This document shows positions 34,633-42,782 of a stretch of DNA of 64,000 bases, piece after piece. Within the stretch, counting starts at the first letter, position 1, and each line of letters begins with the position of its first letter. The stretch lies in NCBI GenBank assembly GCA_017517815.1, contig JAFWYA010000030.1:3896-67895 (forward strand), written 5' to 3'. The notes below the pieces were generated by a model, which saw only the letters and a list, made by a program, of their open reading frames with translations, did not search any database and was not told the DNA's origin. Both the position numbers and the translations under genes were made by a program. The stretch comes from Clostridia bacterium (GTDB lineage: Bacteria > Bacillota_A > Clostridia > Christensenellales > Aristaeellaceae).

Positions 34633-35577
34633 ATGATGCAGAAAGATGCAAAAATCTATGTAGCCGGCCATCGCGGCATGGTGGGCAGCGCGATCGTGCG
34701 CGAACTGGAGCGTCAGGGCTATACCAATATCATCACCCGTACGCATGCCCAGCTGGACTTGACCCGTCAGCAGGACGTGGAACGCTTCTTTGCTGAGGAA
34801 AAGCCGGAGTATGTGTTTCTGGCAGCGGCCAAAGTGGGCGGCATCATCGCCAACCAGAGCGCTCTGGCGGATTTCATGTATGATAACATGATCCTCGAAA
34901 TGAACGTGATCCACGCTGCGTGGCAGAATGGCTGCAAAAAACTGGAGTTTTTGGGCTCCAGCTGCATCTATCCGCGTATGGCTCCGCAGCCCATGCCGGA
35001 AAGCTGCCTGCTGACCAGTGAACTGGAAAAGAGCAACGAGGCCTATGCGCTGGCCAAGATCAGCGGCCTGAAATACTGTGAATACCTCAACCGTCAGTAT
35101 GGTACGGATTATATCAGCCTGATGCCCACCAATCTGTATGGTCCCAATGATAATTATCATCCCACGCACAGCCATGTACTGCCTGCACTCATTCGCCGTT
35201 TCCATGAGGCTAAGGAAGCCGGAGCGCCGTATGTGACCTGCTGGGGCGACGGCAGTCCTCTGCGCGAGTTTTTGTATGTGGATGATCTGGCTAACCTGTG
35301 CGTGTTCCTGATGAACCATTACAGCGGCAATGAGACGGTCAACGCCGGTACCGGCAAGGAACTCAGCATCAAAGAACTGACGGAACTGGTGGCCAGAGTG
35401 GTCGGTTATACCGGCGAGATCCGCTGGGATACCACCAAGCCCAACGGTACGCCCCGCAAGCTGCTGGACGTCAGCAAGGCTACGGCACTGGGCTGGACCT
35501 ACAAGACCGAGCTGGAGGATGGCGTCCGTCTGGCGTATGAGGATTTCCTGCATAATCCCATGCGCGCGGAAAGGTAA
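34633..35577 (+). CDS. fcl: GDP-L-fucose synthase
   Basis: A 314-residue epimerase/reductase that turns GDP-4-keto-6-deoxy-mannose into GDP-L-fucose with NADPH. It has the Rossmann motif GHRGMVGSAIVREL near 12, LAAAKVGGI near 70, LGSSCIYP, and the catalytic Tyr-x3-Lys in AYALAKISG near 138 followed by MPTNLYGPNDN. It starts 18 bp after gmd with an AAAGAGG box; ATG 34636 is an alternative start one codon later. Together with gmd and the downstream manC it supplies fucose for the polysaccharide. Confidence 0.95.
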   Translation: MMQKDAKIYVAGHRGMVGSAIVRELERQGYTNIITRTHAQLDLTRQQDVERFFAEEKPEYVFLAAAKVGGIIANQSALADFMYDNMILEMNVIHAAWQNGCKKLEFLGSSCIYPRMAPQPMPESCLLTSELEKSNEAYALAKISGLKYCEYLNRQYGTDYISLMPTNLYGPNDNYHPTHSHVLPALIRRFHEAKEAGAPYVTCWGDGSPLREFLYVDDLANLCVFLMNHYSGNETVNAGTGKELSIKELTELVARVVGYTGEIRWDTTKPNGTPRKLLDVSKATALGWTYKTELEDGVRLAYEDFLHNPMRAER

Positions 35578-35595
35578 AAAGGAGTAGAAAACGTC

Positions 35596-37506
35596 ATGCT
35601 ATCGAATGTGGTTTTTTTAGCTGTATTGATGTCGGGCAGTTTTTTTGCAGCTGCATATTCTCGCAGAAGATTTGAAGAAATTCTGCCCATCACATGCATG
35701 ACCATCGTGCTTGTCCTGTTTGGATTTGGACTGGCCAGACAGCTTGAACTGGGTGTTGCCTTTATAGCGGTTGTTGCTGGGTGGCTGTATGTGGTTTCAA
35801 TTGTGAAAGTGCTGCGAAATGGAATCAAAGATTTCATTTCCCGCTTTTTTACACCAGCGTGGTTCATTTTTGCTGCAATAGCGGTTTTTTTAACCGTGGG
35901 CGATTATGGTATGATGGGCAGTCTGATGGATGAGTTTTCACATTGGATGGATTCGGTGAAAGCTATGGTTTATATCAATGACTTCCATACCAATGCTGCC
36001 GCGGCAGCGGTGTTTCCATCATATCCACCTGCGATGGCGTTGATGCAATTTTTGTTGCAGAAAATCAACGGTTTTTTCAATCCTGCAGAGATTTTCAGCG
36101 AGTGGAGAATGTACTTTGCGAATCATGTTTTTCTCTTCGCACTGTTTTTTCCTTTCCTGCGCAATCTGAGCTTTCGAAAACCTTTGGAGATGGGCTGCGC
36201 AGGAATTCTGGTTGTTACGGTCCCTCTGACTTTTTATTCAAATATATTCTATGCTCTGTTTATTGATCCATTTGTTGGAACTCTTGCTGGCTGCGGATTC
36301 GCTGCGGTGTTGCTGATGGACAGTAATGAATCGATAAAAACAGGTTATGTTTCGTTGACTTGCGCTGTGCTTGTTTTGGCTAAGGATGTAGGAATGTTTT
36401 TTGCGATATTTATTGCAATGGCATTTTGTTTTGAGCTTTTATACAAAAAAGTATGTTGTCAAAAGCATAATTTTTTGAAATGTGCTAAGCAGTTTGCTGC
36501 GGCGGCAGCACCATTCTTTAGCCTGGCTGCAGCAAAACTTCTGTGGAAATATGTGATTTGGCGCGAAAAAGCACATGTATCATTTGGTAATCATATTGAT
36601 ATTATTGAATATACCAAAATGTTTTTTCTACAGTCGGATACGACATATAAGCAGACGGTAGTTGAGCATTTTAAAGATCAATTTTTCAGCTGGTCCTTTT
36701 ATGTGGGTAATACAAGCGTTGTTATCAGCTTCTTTACTCTCTTTTGTATTTTTATGATTCTGCTCTATATTTTGTGTGTGTTTATGGCAGAAAGGCAGAA
36801 CGAGAGAGGCGCTTCGATCAAATGCACCTGTTGTGTTCTGGTCATACAGCTGATTTTGTATATTTATAGCCTAGGAGCGACCTACGTTTCGAATTTTGAT
36901 CCTGTCGAATCGACACAGTTGGCTTCGTATGTGCGCTATTTGAACATTACATTCCTTGCAGTATGGATTGTGTTGGTACTTGGCTTTTTGGCGTTCAGTC
37001 AACGATGTTTTTCTGAAAGGCTCAAAAGGATAGCGGTTTTATTCCTGACAGTTGTTGTTTTGATCGTTACGCCAAGCAGCATGCTTTCAGAATTTGCAAA
37101 TCGTGATAGTGCAAAGGCAACCCAGAAAGAGCGCTTGAAATATATTCATCTGACCGATCAGGTGACCGAATATTGCGACGGAAACGATAACATCTGTCTT
37201 GTTTCTCAGGCCAAGTCAGCTTATGAGCATCTGCTGATGAAATTTAACTGCCGTCCCAATAAAATGGGCAGCACAGCAGTTGCTTTGGATTTTGGACAAT
37301 CGCCTGCAGGGAATGTTAAGTATGCTACTCCACAGGAGTGGTGGGAAGCCCTTTTGGGAAATAACTATACTCATGTAGCTGTTTTCGATGCAAGTGAAGA
37401 GTTTTTTGAAAAGTACGGCGGCCTTTTCGAAAAACCGGAACAGGCATCTCAACAATCGCTTTACAGTGTAAATAAAGAACTTGGTCTTCTTCAGAAATGT
37501 CAGTAG
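35596..37506 (+). CDS. Large polytopic membrane protein, candidate GT-C transferase or polymerase (Wzy-like)
   Basis: A 636-residue protein with about 12-13 predicted membrane spans and a C-terminal soluble tail of about 110 residues. Between the first spans lies an extracytoplasmic loop with DEFSHWMDSVKAM and later FPSYPPAMALMQF, the acidic-plus-aromatic pattern of GT-C glycosyltransferases that use lipid-linked donors. In this operon no other gene looks like a repeat-unit polymerase, so it could also be the Wzy. AT-rich and inserted between the GC-rich fcl and manC. Exact function undetermined. Confidence 0.6.
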   Translation: MLSNVVFLAVLMSGSFFAAAYSRRRFEEILPITCMTIVLVLFGFGLARQLELGVAFIAVVAGWLYVVSIVKVLRNGIKDFISRFFTPAWFIFAAIAVFLTVGDYGMMGSLMDEFSHWMDSVKAMVYINDFHTNAAAAAVFPSYPPAMALMQFLLQKINGFFNPAEIFSEWRMYFANHVFLFALFFPFLRNLSFRKPLEMGCAGILVVTVPLTFYSNIFYALFIDPFVGTLAGCGFAAVLLMDSNESIKTGYVSLTCAVLVLAKDVGMFFAIFIAMAFCFELLYKKVCCQKHNFLKCAKQFAAAAAPFFSLAAAKLLWKYVIWREKAHVSFGNHIDIIEYTKMFFLQSDTTYKQTVVEHFKDQFFSWSFYVGNTSVVISFFTLFCIFMILLYILCVFMAERQNERGASIKCTCCVLVIQLILYIYSLGATYVSNFDPVESTQLASYVRYLNITFLAVWIVLVLGFLAFSQRCFSERLKRIAVLFLTVVVLIVTPSSMLSEFANRDSAKATQKERLKYIHLTDQVTEYCDGNDNICLVSQAKSAYEHLLMKFNCRPNKMGSTAVALDFGQSPAGNVKYATPQEWWEALLGNNYTHVAVFDASEEFFEKYGGLFEKPEQASQQSLYSVNKELGLLQKCQ

Positions 37507-37533
37507 AAGGAGTTTGCAACGGAGGAACACCCA

Positions 37534-38850
37534 ATGAACATCATCCTTCTTTCCGGCGGATCGGGCAAGCGGTTGTGGCCGCTGAGCAACGACATCCGCT
37601 CCAAGCAGTTTATCAAAATTTTCAAAACGGCTGATGGTGAGTATGAATCCATGGTGCAGCGGGTATACCGCCAGATCCGCTCGGTTGATCCGGAAGCAGC
37701 CGTCACCATTGCTACCTCCAAAACGCAGGTGTCGGCCATTCATAACCAGCTGGGCGGCGGCGTGGGCATTTCGGTGGAGCCCTGCCGCAGGGATACCTTC
37801 CCGGCCATCGCGCTGGCTACGGCCTATCTGACGGATGTGCAGGGCATCAGCCCGGAGGAAACGGTGGTCGTCTGCCCGGTAGACCCTTATGTGGAGGATG
37901 ACTATTTCAGGGCGCTCAAGGCCCTTGGCGAGCAGGCTGCGAAGGGCGAGGCCAATCTGGTGCTGATGGGCATCGAGCCTACGTATCCCAGTGAAAAGTA
38001 CGGCTATATCATTCCGCAGGATGATCAGGCCGTCAGCAGCGTGTCCACCTTTAAAGAAAAGCCCGACGCCAAAACGGCGCAGGCATACATTGATCAGGGC
38101 GCTTTGTGGAACGGCGGCGTGTTCGCCTATAAGCTGAAATATGTGTTGGATAAGGCACATGAGCTGATCGATTTCACGGATTATCACGACCTGTTTGCCA
38201 GGTATGACACGCTGCGTAAAATCAGCTTTGACTATGCCGTTGTGGAGCAGGAAAAGCACATTCAGGTCATGCGCTTCGCCGGGCAGTGGAAGGATCTGGG
38301 TACTTGGAATACCCTGACCGAAGCGATGGAAGAAAACAGCGTCGGTGAGGCCATGATGAATGATAACTGCACCAATGTGCATATCATCAATGAAATGAGC
38401 ATCCCGGTGCTGGCCATGGGTCTGCATGATGTGATCATTTCTGCAAGCCCTGAGGGCATTCTGGTCAGCGACAAGGAGCAGTCCAGCTATATTAAGCCCT
38501 TTGTTGACAAAATCGACCAGCAGGTCATGTTTGCTGAAAAAAGCTGGGGCAGCTTCCGCGTGCTGGAGGTGGAGGAGGAAAGCCTTACTATCAAGGTCAC
38601 GCTTAATCCTGGCCACAGCATGAACTATCACAGCCATCAGCACCGCAATGAGGTGTGGGTGGTGATTTCCGGTGAGGGCCGCGCCGTGGTGGACGGTGTG
38701 CAGCAGGCGATTCGCGCAGGCGATGTGATCAGCATGAAGGCCGGCTGCCGCCATACGGTGTTTGCAGACAGCGAACTGAAGCTGATCGAGGTGCAGCTGG
38801 GCCGTGAAATCAACGTGGAAGATAAACAAAAGCATAGTCTTGAAAACTAA
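37534..38850 (+). CDS. manC: Mannose-1-phosphate guanylyltransferase (with cupin domain)
   Basis: A 438-residue two-domain enzyme. The N-terminal nucleotidyltransferase (1-330) has the pyrophosphorylase motif GGSGKRLWPLSND at 8-20 and FKEKPDAKTA near 172. The C-terminal cupin (about 340-438) has PGHSMNYHSHQHRNEVWVV, the mannose-6-phosphate isomerase type II domain. It makes GDP-mannose for Gmd and, if the cupin is active, interconverts fructose-6-P and mannose-6-P. Phosphomannomutase is not present in the window. The stop codon overlaps the operon terminator. Confidence 0.93.
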   Translation: MNIILLSGGSGKRLWPLSNDIRSKQFIKIFKTADGEYESMVQRVYRQIRSVDPEAAVTIATSKTQVSAIHNQLGGGVGISVEPCRRDTFPAIALATAYLTDVQGISPEETVVVCPVDPYVEDDYFRALKALGEQAAKGEANLVLMGIEPTYPSEKYGYIIPQDDQAVSSVSTFKEKPDAKTAQAYIDQGALWNGGVFAYKLKYVLDKAHELIDFTDYHDLFARYDTLRKISFDYAVVEQEKHIQVMRFAGQWKDLGTWNTLTEAMEENSVGEAMMNDNCTNVHIINEMSIPVLAMGLHDVIISASPEGILVSDKEQSSYIKPFVDKIDQQVMFAEKSWGSFRVLEVEEESLTIKVTLNPGHSMNYHSHQHRNEVWVVISGEGRAVVDGVQQAIRAGDVISMKAGCRHTVFADSELKLIEVQLGREINVEDKQKHSLEN

Positions 38851-38889
38851 AGCAAAGAGCTGTTTCGTACAGAAACAGCTCTTTGCTTT
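38849..38889. terminator. Perfect bidirectional terminator at the end of the polysaccharide operon
   Basis: AAAGCAAAGAGCTGTTTC and its exact complement flank a 5-nt loop (18 bp stem). The TAA of manC overlaps the left edge and the TAA of the convergent HTH gene the right edge, the same design as at 24413-24459. Confidence 0.9.
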
Positions 38890-39466
38890 ATCTTCTGCCA
38901 ATCCTGCTGCACAGGCATATGATCAGCTGGCCGGGAATGCCCAGCAGCATGACCTCCCATACCGGCAGCCCGGCACAGGCAAGGGTTACGCATAGCGACA
39001 AAAGCAGCGTCCACAGCATGCAGGAAATGATGGCGTAGTTTCGGCGGCGGTTAAACCACAGGGTGTTGAGCACCAGCCATACGATGCAAGCGGCAGGCAG
39101 CGCATACAGAAATACCGGCCAGAACCGCAGAATGATGTACAGCAGCAGCGCCAGCGCGGCAACGCTCACCAGCGAAATGGCGGTGATCAGCCGGCGTGTA
39201 CGCTGCGCTGCGGCAGGTACAGGTGCAGGGGCAGCAGGCGCAGATGAGGGCGCGGAGCCGTCCTGCAAAAGACTGTCCACCGTCACATGAAACAGATCGG
39301 CAATGTGCTTGAGCACACTCACATCCGGCACTGATTCGCCGCGTTCCCACTTGGAAACGGCTTTATCAGAATAGTGCAGCGCCTCGGCCAATTCCAGCTG
39401 CGTCATACCGGCGGCCTGACGCAGGGCGGCGATGTTGCGGGCGATGATGGGTTTCAGCTGGTCCAT
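38888..39466 (-). CDS. Membrane-anchored XRE-family HTH protein
   Basis: A 192-residue protein. The N-terminal XRE HTH (about 5-62: MTQLELAEALHYSDKAVSKWERGESVP) is followed by a Pro/Ala-rich linker (SAPAAPAPVPAA, 80-95) and about four hydrophobic spans (100-190). HTH proteins with membrane tails are common in Firmicutes; target and signal are unknown. ATG 39466 follows GAAGGAGGTTC. Promoter TTGCAT-17-TATACC on the minus strand. It is divergent from the hemolysin-III gene, which it may regulate (inference). Confidence 0.85.
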   Translation of the reverse strand: MDQLKPIIARNIAALRQAAGMTQLELAEALHYSDKAVSKWERGESVPDVSVLKHIADLFHVTVDSLLQDGSAPSSAPAAPAPVPAAAQRTRRLITAISLVSVAALALLLYIILRFWPVFLYALPAACIVWLVLNTLWFNRRRNYAIISCMLWTLLLSLCVTLACAGLPVWEVMLLGIPGQLIICLCSRIGRR

Positions 39467-39491
39467 GAAGAACCTCCTTCCTACGAACAGT

Positions 39492-39520
39492 GGTATAGCA
39501 CAATCGGGCGTAAAATGCAA
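39492..39520 (-). promoter_or_regulatory. Promoter of the membrane HTH gene
   Basis: Minus strand: TTGCAT (39515-39520), 17 bp, TATACC (39492-39497), 25 bp before the start codon. Confidence 0.6.
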
Positions 39521-39592
39521 TGGACACAACGGTTTCTACTGTGGGTAGAGCGGCATTCCACCACAGGTAGAGCACCCAAAACCAACGGTAGG

Positions 39593-39621
39593 TTGAATGA
39601 ATCCGCCGCTGACCGTACAAT
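39593..39621 (+). promoter_or_regulatory. Promoter of the hemolysin-III family gene
   Basis: TTGAAT (39593-39598), 17 bp, TACAAT (39616-39621). Upstream, TGTGGGTAGAGC (39540-39551) and CACAGGTAGAGC (39562-39573) form an imperfect direct repeat that could be a regulator site. Confidence 0.55.
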
Positions 39622-39648
39622 ACTGCAGGCAGGAAGGAGGAATTTTTG

Positions 39649-40314
39649 ATGACAAGAACCAAACTTCGTGACCGCTGCCTGCCGGATTATACGCATGGCG
39701 AGGAACTGTTCAATATGATCTCCCACATGGCGGGCGGCGCGCTGGGTGCGGCTGTGCTGGTGCTGTGTCTGTGGCGCAGCATGGGCGATGGGTGGAAGAT
39801 GGTGAGCAGCTTTGTATACGGGCTTACCTTTATAGCGCTCTACACGGTTTCCAGCATCTATCATGGCCTTCGCACCGGCACGGCCAAGCGCGTTTGGCAG
39901 GTGCTGGATCACTGCACCATTTATGTGTTTATCGCGGGCACCTATACGCCTGTGATGCTTGTTTCGCTCAGACCTGTACATCCCGGCTGGGCATGGGGGA
40001 TTCTGGGCGCTGTGTGGGGACTGGCTGTGCTGGCCATCGTGCTCAACGCCATCGATCTGAAGACCTTCAAGGTGTTTTCCATGGTGTGCTACATTGGCAT
40101 GGGCTGGTGCGTGATATTGGGCATCAAGCCCGTGATGGAGGTCGTCGCCTCGCCGGGACTCTGGCTGCTGGTATGGGGCGGCGTGGCCTATACAGTAGGT
40201 GCGGTGCTGTACGGCATGGGAAAAAAGCGGCGATACATGCATTCGGTATTCCATGTGTTTTGCCTCATCGGCAGTCTGCTGCAGGCGATGTGCATTCTGC
40301 AGTATGTGCTGTAA
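39649..40314 (+). CDS. Hemolysin III / PAQR family membrane protein
   Basis: A 221-residue protein with seven predicted membrane spans. It has the family signature residues: HGEELFNMISHMAGG near 14, SSIYHGLRTGTAKRVWQVLDHCTIYVFIAGTY split across about 68-105 and a final HSVFHVFCLIGS near 198. The three His residues and an Asp form the predicted metal site. Bacterial members (YqfA, hemolysin III) have no settled role; lipid or amide hydrolysis is suggested for relatives. Strong AGGAGGAATTTTT site before ATG 39649. Confidence 0.9.
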   Translation: MTRTKLRDRCLPDYTHGEELFNMISHMAGGALGAAVLVLCLWRSMGDGWKMVSSFVYGLTFIALYTVSSIYHGLRTGTAKRVWQVLDHCTIYVFIAGTYTPVMLVSLRPVHPGWAWGILGAVWGLAVLAIVLNAIDLKTFKVFSMVCYIGMGWCVILGIKPVMEVVASPGLWLLVWGGVAYTVGAVLYGMGKKRRYMHSVFHVFCLIGSLLQAMCILQYVL

Positions 40315-40349
40315 AAAAACGACCGGACAAATTGTCCGGTCATTTTTTT
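40314..40349. terminator. Bidirectional terminator
   Basis: ACCGGACAA / TTGTCCGGT is flanked by seven A on the left and seven T on the right, ending transcription of the hemolysin-III gene and of the convergent lacI-type operon. Confidence 0.88.
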
Positions 40350-40659
40350 AAACATCCTCCAGCACATGACGGCGGCGGGAGGACTTTTTTTCGTCCTCGG
40401 GAAAGATGTAGCTCAGCTCCATATAATCAAAGCTGACGGATTCCACGAAATGCTCGGGCTTGAAGCGCGTAAGGGCGTATTCTTCCCAGTCGGCGTAGTG
40501 ACGGGGCAGCCACATGGGCTGGCTGAGATCCAGTGTGGGCAGCAGCTCGCGCAGCGCGTCCTCCACATCGTCCTTTTCACAGGGATAAACGGCGTCGCGC
40601 TCCACGCGGTGGCCCTTCATCAGGCGCACCCAGATGCGTCCGGGGGCAGGCTTGGGCAT
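40348..40659 (-). CDS. Conserved hypothetical protein co-transcribed with a LacI regulator
   Basis: A 103-residue soluble protein, charged, opening MPKPAPGRIWVRLMKGHRVERDAV, with W/Y-rich centre (QPMWLPRHYADWEEYALTRF) and a basic end. I do not recognise a functional family. ATG 40659 comes 2 nt after the LacI stop with AAAGGATGAG as ribosome-binding site inside the lacI 3' end; GTG 40665 overlapping the stop is possible. It is therefore translationally coupled to the repressor gene. Confidence 0.7.
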   Translation of the reverse strand: MPKPAPGRIWVRLMKGHRVERDAVYPCEKDDVEDALRELLPTLDLSQPMWLPRHYADWEEYALTRFKPEHFVESVSFDYMELSYIFPEDEKKSSRRRHVLEDV

Positions 40660-40661
40660 GC

Positions 40662-41681
40662 TCACTCATCCTTTCCGGAAATGTCCAAAACGCTGTCGCG
40701 CTCCTTCAGGGTGAAGGGCACTTCGATAAAGGTGGGTTCTTCCGTCACGCCGGAGATCACGTCCAGCATCAGGTTCATGGCGGCCACGCCCAGCTGGTGG
40801 GGGTTGACGTCGAACGAAGTCAGCGCGGGGGAATGATGGCGGCCGGCCTCGATGTTGTTGAAGCTGATGATACTCACATCCTGCGGTGCGTTCAGGCCGA
40901 TCTCGCTCAGAAGACCCGTCAGACCGATGGCGAGGTTGTCATCCATGCAGACCACGGCAGTGGGACGGTCGGACGCGGCAAAGATCTGACGCAGACGGTC
41001 GTTGTCGGGGCTGTTGAGGTTGAACTGGCTGGAAACGATCCAGTCGGGACGCAGGGCGATTCCGGCGGCGGTCAGGGCCTGCTCGTATCCCTGATAGCGG
41101 TCGGTGGTCACGACGAACTTCTGGTCATAACCCAGGAACAGGATGCGGCGATGGCCGCGCTGCATCAGGTAATCGGTGGCTTCACGACCGACTTTCACGT
41201 TGTCGTTGTCTACAAAATAGGGCGTTTCATTGTGCAGCGGACGGCCAATGATGACCATCGGGATATGCGGCAGACGGGCAGGGGCGTCCTCGGCAGCCAG
41301 CAGCACCAAACCGCTCACGTAGCCGCTTTCGGCCAGGTTGCGCCCGGCGTCGGCGGAGGTGACGGCCTCGCTGCCGGTGGCCAGCAGCAGGTGATAGTGC
41401 CGTTCACTTGCTGCGCAGCCCAGTCCCTGCAGCACGGCGGAGTGAAAGGGAACGCCGAGGCTCTGTCCGGCGTCGCCGGGGAAGACGATGCCGATGATGC
41501 TGGTTTTGCGGTCGACCAGGCTGCGGGCCATCTGGTTGGGGTGGAAGTCCAGTTCCTGTGCTACCTGATGTACGCGGTCGCGGACCTCCTGACTGATGCG
41601 GTTGTTATTGCGCAAGGCGCGGCTGACGGTCGAAGGCGATACGCCAACGACCTTTGCCACGTCCTTAATGGTGACTTTCAT
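40662..41681 (-). CDS. LacI family transcriptional regulator
   Basis: A 339-residue repressor. The N-terminal LacI HTH (MKVTIKDVAKVVGVSPSTVSRALRNNNRISQ in 1-31) is followed by a hinge and a periplasmic-binding-like sensor domain (about 60-335) with GIVFPGDAGQSLG, VVIIGRP-type strands and AVVCMDDNLAIG. The sensor should bind a sugar or nucleoside; none can be named. CAAAGGAGC lies before ATG 41681. A CAAACGTTTG palindrome lies between its promoter and start, so it is probably autoregulated. Confidence 0.92.
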   Translation of the reverse strand: MKVTIKDVAKVVGVSPSTVSRALRNNNRISQEVRDRVHQVAQELDFHPNQMARSLVDRKTSIIGIVFPGDAGQSLGVPFHSAVLQGLGCAASERHYHLLLATGSEAVTSADAGRNLAESGYVSGLVLLAAEDAPARLPHIPMVIIGRPLHNETPYFVDNDNVKVGREATDYLMQRGHRRILFLGYDQKFVVTTDRYQGYEQALTAAGIALRPDWIVSSQFNLNSPDNDRLRQIFAASDRPTAVVCMDDNLAIGLTGLLSEIGLNAPQDVSIISFNNIEAGRHHSPALTSFDVNPHQLGVAAMNLMLDVISGVTEEPTFIEVPFTLKERDSVLDISGKDE

Positions 41682-41716
41682 TGTGCGGCTCCTTTGAAAA
41701 GAAATCTTTGAAAGCG

Positions 41717-41726
41717 CAAACGTTTG
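41717..41726 (-). promoter_or_regulatory. Palindromic LacI-type operator
   Basis: CAAACGTTTG, with central CG and flanking GCG/TAT, is a typical LacI-family half-site pair. It lies just downstream of the predicted transcription start of the regulator gene itself. Confidence 0.7.
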
Positions 41727-41736
41727 TATCCAATAT

Positions 41737-41765
41737 ATATTATCACGCTGTATACAAATTGTCAA
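41737..41765 (-). promoter_or_regulatory. Promoter of the LacI-type regulator gene
   Basis: Minus strand: TTGACA (41760-41765), 17 bp, TAATAT (41737-41742). Confidence 0.75.
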
Positions 41766-41793
41766 GTAAGGGCGTTTTTTGCTTCATAATAAA

Positions 41794-41829
41794 CAAAAAA
41801 AGAGCAAGCCGCGAAAGCTGCGGCTTGCT
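41794..41829 (-). terminator. Terminator of the glycosyltransferase-2 gene
   Basis: AGCAAGCCGC / GCGGCTTGCT stem; on the minus strand it is followed by CTCTTTTTTTG. It isolates the LacI promoter from upstream transcription. Confidence 0.85.
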
Positions 41830-41842
41830 TTGTGATGATGGT

Positions 41843-42766
41843 TCAGGCCTTGCGGCGGATGATATAGATGGGGCGGTTTTTGGTTTCCAGATAGGTTTTG
41901 CTGAGGTACTGGCCAAGGATGCCGATGCAGAACAGCTGAATGCCGCCCAGCAGCAGCACGATGCAGATGGTGGCCGGGAAGCCTGCAACGGGATCGCCGA
42001 AGAGGATGGTTTTGAAGAAGAAGAACAAAAGCATCAAAAACGCAGCGATGCAGAACACAACGCCGGCGATGGAGGCAATGGCCAGCGGCGCAGTGGAGAA
42101 GCCGATGATGCCGTCGATGGAGTACAGCAGCAGCTTCCAGAAGGACCACTTGGTTTCACCGGCAACGCGCTCGATGTTTTCATACTCCAGCCACTTGGTC
42201 TTGAAGCCTACCCAGCTGAACAGGCCCTTCGAAAAGCGGCTGACCTCGCGCAGGCTGAGGATGGAATCAACCATCTGGCGGGTCATCAGGCGGAAATCGC
42301 GCGCGCCGTCGACGATTTCGGTCTGACTGATCTTGTTGATGAGGCGGTAGAAGGCGCGGGCGAAGAAGCTGCGGATCTTCGGTTCGCCGCTGCGGGTGAC
42401 GCGGCGGCTGGCCACGCAGTCGTAGCCCTCTTCCTCAATGCCGTGCAGCATGTCCTTCAGCAGCGCAGGCGGATCCTGCAGGTCGACGCCCATGATGGCC
42501 ACGTAGTCGCCGGTGGCATTTTCCATGCCGGCAAACATGGCGCTTTCCTTGCCGAAGTTGCGCGAGAAGCTGATGTAGTGCACACGCTCGTCGCGCTCAT
42601 GCAGGGCCTCCATGGCGGGCAGGGTGGCGTCGCGGCTGCCGTCGTCGACAAACACAAATTCAAACTCCACCGGCATGCCGCTGGTCTCCTTCAAAAAGGC
42701 CTCGTAAAACAGAGGAATGGCTTCCTCTTCGTTGTAGCAGGGAACGACGATGCTGATCTTTTTCAT
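41843..42766 (-). CDS. Membrane glycosyltransferase family 2 (GtrB / DPM1-like)
   Basis: A 307-residue enzyme. The cytoplasmic GT-A domain opens KKISIVVPCYNEEEAIPLFYEA, has the DxD-type VFVDDGSRDAT near 50 and GVDLQDPP near 97, and ends in two C-terminal membrane spans (about 225-290). This layout is that of bactoprenol glucosyltransferases, which charge undecaprenyl phosphate with a sugar for later transfer outside. No flippase (GtrA) gene is adjacent. ATG 42766 is better spaced from AAAGGAG (7 nt) than ATG 42772. It follows a secreted-protein gene by 16 bp. Confidence 0.88.
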   Translation of the reverse strand: MKKISIVVPCYNEEEAIPLFYEAFLKETSGMPVEFEFVFVDDGSRDATLPAMEALHERDERVHYISFSRNFGKESAMFAGMENATGDYVAIMGVDLQDPPALLKDMLHGIEEEGYDCVASRRVTRSGEPKIRSFFARAFYRLINKISQTEIVDGARDFRLMTRQMVDSILSLREVSRFSKGLFSWVGFKTKWLEYENIERVAGETKWSFWKLLLYSIDGIIGFSTAPLAIASIAGVVFCIAAFLMLLFFFFKTILFGDPVAGFPATICIVLLLGGIQLFCIGILGQYLSKTYLETKNRPIYIIRRKA

Positions 42767-42782
42767 GTGCATGCTCCTTTGG

